This document shows positions 6,208-6,552 of a stretch of 6,552 bases of DNA, piece after piece. Source of the DNA: Methanobacteriota archaeon. Its GTDB lineage: Archaea > Hydrothermarchaeota > Hydrothermarchaeia > Hydrothermarchaeales > SZUA-236. Under the pieces are notes generated by a model. It was not told the DNA's origin and made no database searches. It worked only from the letters and a program-made list of their open reading frames with translations. The position numbers were made by a program, and so were the translations under genes. The stretch is taken from contig RFHW01000133.1 in assembly GCA_003695745.1 (NCBI GenBank), forward strand, positions 1 to 6,552, read 5' to 3'. How positions within the stretch are numbered: position 1 is the first letter of the stretch; the number at the start of each line of letters is the position of its first letter.

Positions 6208-6231
6208 AGGTTCCTATTGAAATTCTACGGG

Positions 6232-6239
6232 CATAAATA
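6232..6239 (-). promoter_or_regulatory. TATA-like box of the DUF502-ligase operon
   Basis: On the minus strand this reads TATTTATG, centred about 28 bp before ATG 6207. Transcription would begin about two to four bases before the start codon. The 14-bp palindrome at 6248-6261 lies just upstream of it. Confidence 0.5.
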
Positions 6240-6247
6240 GGTTTCTC

Positions 6248-6261
6248 CAAAGCTAGCTTTG
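6248..6261. repeat. 14-bp perfect palindrome CAAAGCTAGCTTTG
   Basis: This perfect dyad has no spacer and sits eight bases upstream of the DUF502 TATA-like box, where archaeal activators or repressors often bind. It may be an operator for the minus-strand operon. There is no U-rich tail, so a terminator is unlikely. Part of it would be coding if the broken minus-strand reading frame here is real. Confidence 0.4.
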
Positions 6262-6277
6262 TCGCATAACTTTATTT

Positions 6278-6301
6278 CTTCAATGAGCTCTTCAACGAGC
6301 C
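6278..6301. repeat. 12-bp tandem near-repeat
   Basis: CTTCAATGAGCT is followed directly by CTTCAACGAGCC, with two mismatches. Read on the minus strand in the frame ending at 6225, it encodes the pseudo-repeat LVEE-LIEE, so coding constraint is an alternative to a regulatory repeat. Confidence 0.4.
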
Positions 6302-6325
6302 CCCCACCTCACCACCGCCTATTAG

Positions 6326-6343
6326 CCTGCAGCAACCTGCAGC
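6326..6343. repeat. Two copies of CCTGCAGC spaced 10 bp apart
   Basis: Copies at 6326-6333 and 6336-6343 are identical, each contains the dyad CTGCAG, and they repeat on one helical turn. They lie about 20 bp upstream of the rightward TATA box at 6362, a plausible place for a regulator site, though two copies are weak evidence. Confidence 0.3.
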
Positions 6344-6361
6344 GATCTTGTGGAATAAGGT

Positions 6362-6369
6362 TTTTATAA
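6362..6369 (+). promoter_or_regulatory. TATA box of the rightward unit at the right end
   Basis: TTTTATAA is centred 23-24 bp before ATG 6389 and 26-27 bp before ATG 6392, so transcription would start at or beside the second ATG. The spacing matches the other leaderless promoters in the window. It would drive the small ORF at 6389 and the gene that follows it. Confidence 0.6.
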
Positions 6370-6381
6370 TATCCAAATAAG

Positions 6382-6395
6382 TCATCATATGATGA
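6382..6395. promoter_or_regulatory. 14-bp palindrome TCATCATATGATGA, possible operator at the start site
   Basis: This perfect dyad is centred between 6388 and 6389, at the predicted rightward transcription start, and supplies tandem ATG codons on both strands. A minus-strand TATA-like sequence (TTTTATAG, 6409-6402) lies on its other side. A protein bound here would block transcription from the rightward promoter. Confidence 0.4.
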
Positions 6396-6496
6396 TAAAT
6401 CCTATAAAAGTTCGCTTTATCCCAGCCACCGCATATTATGCGAACAATAATCTCGCAAAATACGTGTTAGGCGTAATCGTGAGCAAAAAGAGGTAG
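6389..6496 (+). CDS. Small ORF of 34-35 residues upstream of the right-end gene
   Basis: Tandem ATGs at 6389 and 6392 open a frame beginning MMINPIKVRFIPATAYY and ending VLGVIVSKKR, with stop TAG at 6494-6496. The TATA box at 6362-6369 fits a leaderless start at 6392 best. The stop lies seven bases before the next gene's ATG, and the final AAG AGG TAG codons contain that gene's GAGGT ribosome site, so the two would be translationally linked. It could be a small protein, a leader peptide or a chance frame. No family, signal peptide or clear membrane helix is recognised. Placement relative to the promoter and the next gene is the main support. Confidence 0.4.
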   Translation: MMINPIKVRFIPATAYYANNNLAKYVLGVIVSKKR

Positions 6497-6503
6497 AAAA
6501 GAA

Positions 6504-6552
6504 ATGAATAAAACAGATGAGATAGCAAATAAAATAATAGAAGTTTTTAAGG
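6504..6552 (+). CDS. N-terminal fragment of an unidentified gene, cut by the window end
   Basis: ATG 6504 is preceded by GAGGT at 6490-6494 with a nine-base spacer, and the frame stays open for 16 codons (MNKTDEIANKIIEVFK) to the window edge. The predicted segment is a charged amphipathic helix, too short to name. Base composition is far more A/T-rich than the genes to the left: 12 of the last 56 bases are G or C, and Ile is all ATA. This may mark a different genomic neighbourhood or a transferred gene. It probably shares a transcript with the small ORF at 6389. Confidence 0.6.
   Translation, partial: MNKTDEIANKIIEVFK

Larger units (their letters stand above)
6225..6388 (-). pseudogene. Possible small minus-strand gene broken by one frameshift
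   Basis: From ATG 6388 the minus strand is open for 38 codons (MMTYLDIIKTLFHKIAAGCC..., stop at 6274-6272). A second frame, open from the G-run at 6305-6300 to a TAG at 6227-6225, reads LVEELIEEIKL then CDKASFGETYLCP, which looks coding and includes a regular amphipathic helix. One extra G in the six-G run would join the two into a protein of about 54 residues ending 17 bases before the DUF502 ATG. Programmed slippage, a sequencing or assembly error, a decayed gene and chance are all possible. The segment also overlaps the promoter elements listed here, which argues for caution. No family is recognised. Confidence 0.2.

Overview
The window reads as a chromosomal segment of a euryarchaeon. A RIO1-type kinase, an archaeal Dim2-like KH protein, the archaeal-type CoA enzyme 4-phosphopantoate--beta-alanine ligase and proteins resembling the archaeal families DUF530 and DUF1699 are all present. 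Promoters are TATA-box type, and Arg is mostly AGG/AGA. DUF530- and DUF1699-like proteins plus a free-standing CheY-like receiver would fit a methanogen or ANME-like lineage (Methanomicrobia/Halobacteriota), but genus cannot be told from this sequence.

Layout. 1-138 holds no gene I can support. 139-605 (minus) is a two-gene RelE-type toxin-antitoxin module. 606-748 is a divergent promoter region. 749-3700 (plus) is a tight three-gene operon: RIO1 kinase, two-KH-domain Dim2/Pno1 homologue, and a large zinc-knuckle protein that looks like DUF530. 3737-4863 (plus) is a second operon with its own TATA box: DUF1699-like protein with a C-terminal helix-turn-helix, a zinc-ribbon protein with two membrane helices, and a single-domain response regulator. 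4857-6207 (minus) is a convergent two-gene unit, a DUF502 membrane protein followed by 4-phosphopantoate--beta-alanine ligase. 6208-6503 is a complex regulatory stretch with palindromes, short repeats, promoters facing each other and possible very small ORFs. The first 16 codons of a further plus-strand gene begin at 6504 and run off the window.

How the genes work together. The first operon points to 30S ribosomal subunit maturation: RIO1 and Dim2/Pno1 are known partners in late small-subunit assembly, and the third gene overlaps the KH gene by ATGA, so it is probably made in step with it. The second operon looks like a sensory or regulatory unit (HTH protein, membrane zinc-ribbon protein, receiver) whose histidine kinase is not in view. 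The minus-strand pair joins a membrane protein of unknown role to CoA synthesis with no obvious shared pathway.

A recurrent sequence pattern is that genes opening a transcription unit have a TATA box centred about 26-29 bp before the start codon and little or no Shine-Dalgarno (SD) sequence, as expected for leaderless or nearly leaderless mRNAs. Most genes inside operons have a clear GGAG/GAGG-type site. The most unusual part of the window is the 6208-6503 intergenic stretch. The annotated genes themselves are mostly conserved archaeal housekeeping functions, and I see no complete defence or other novel multi-gene system.
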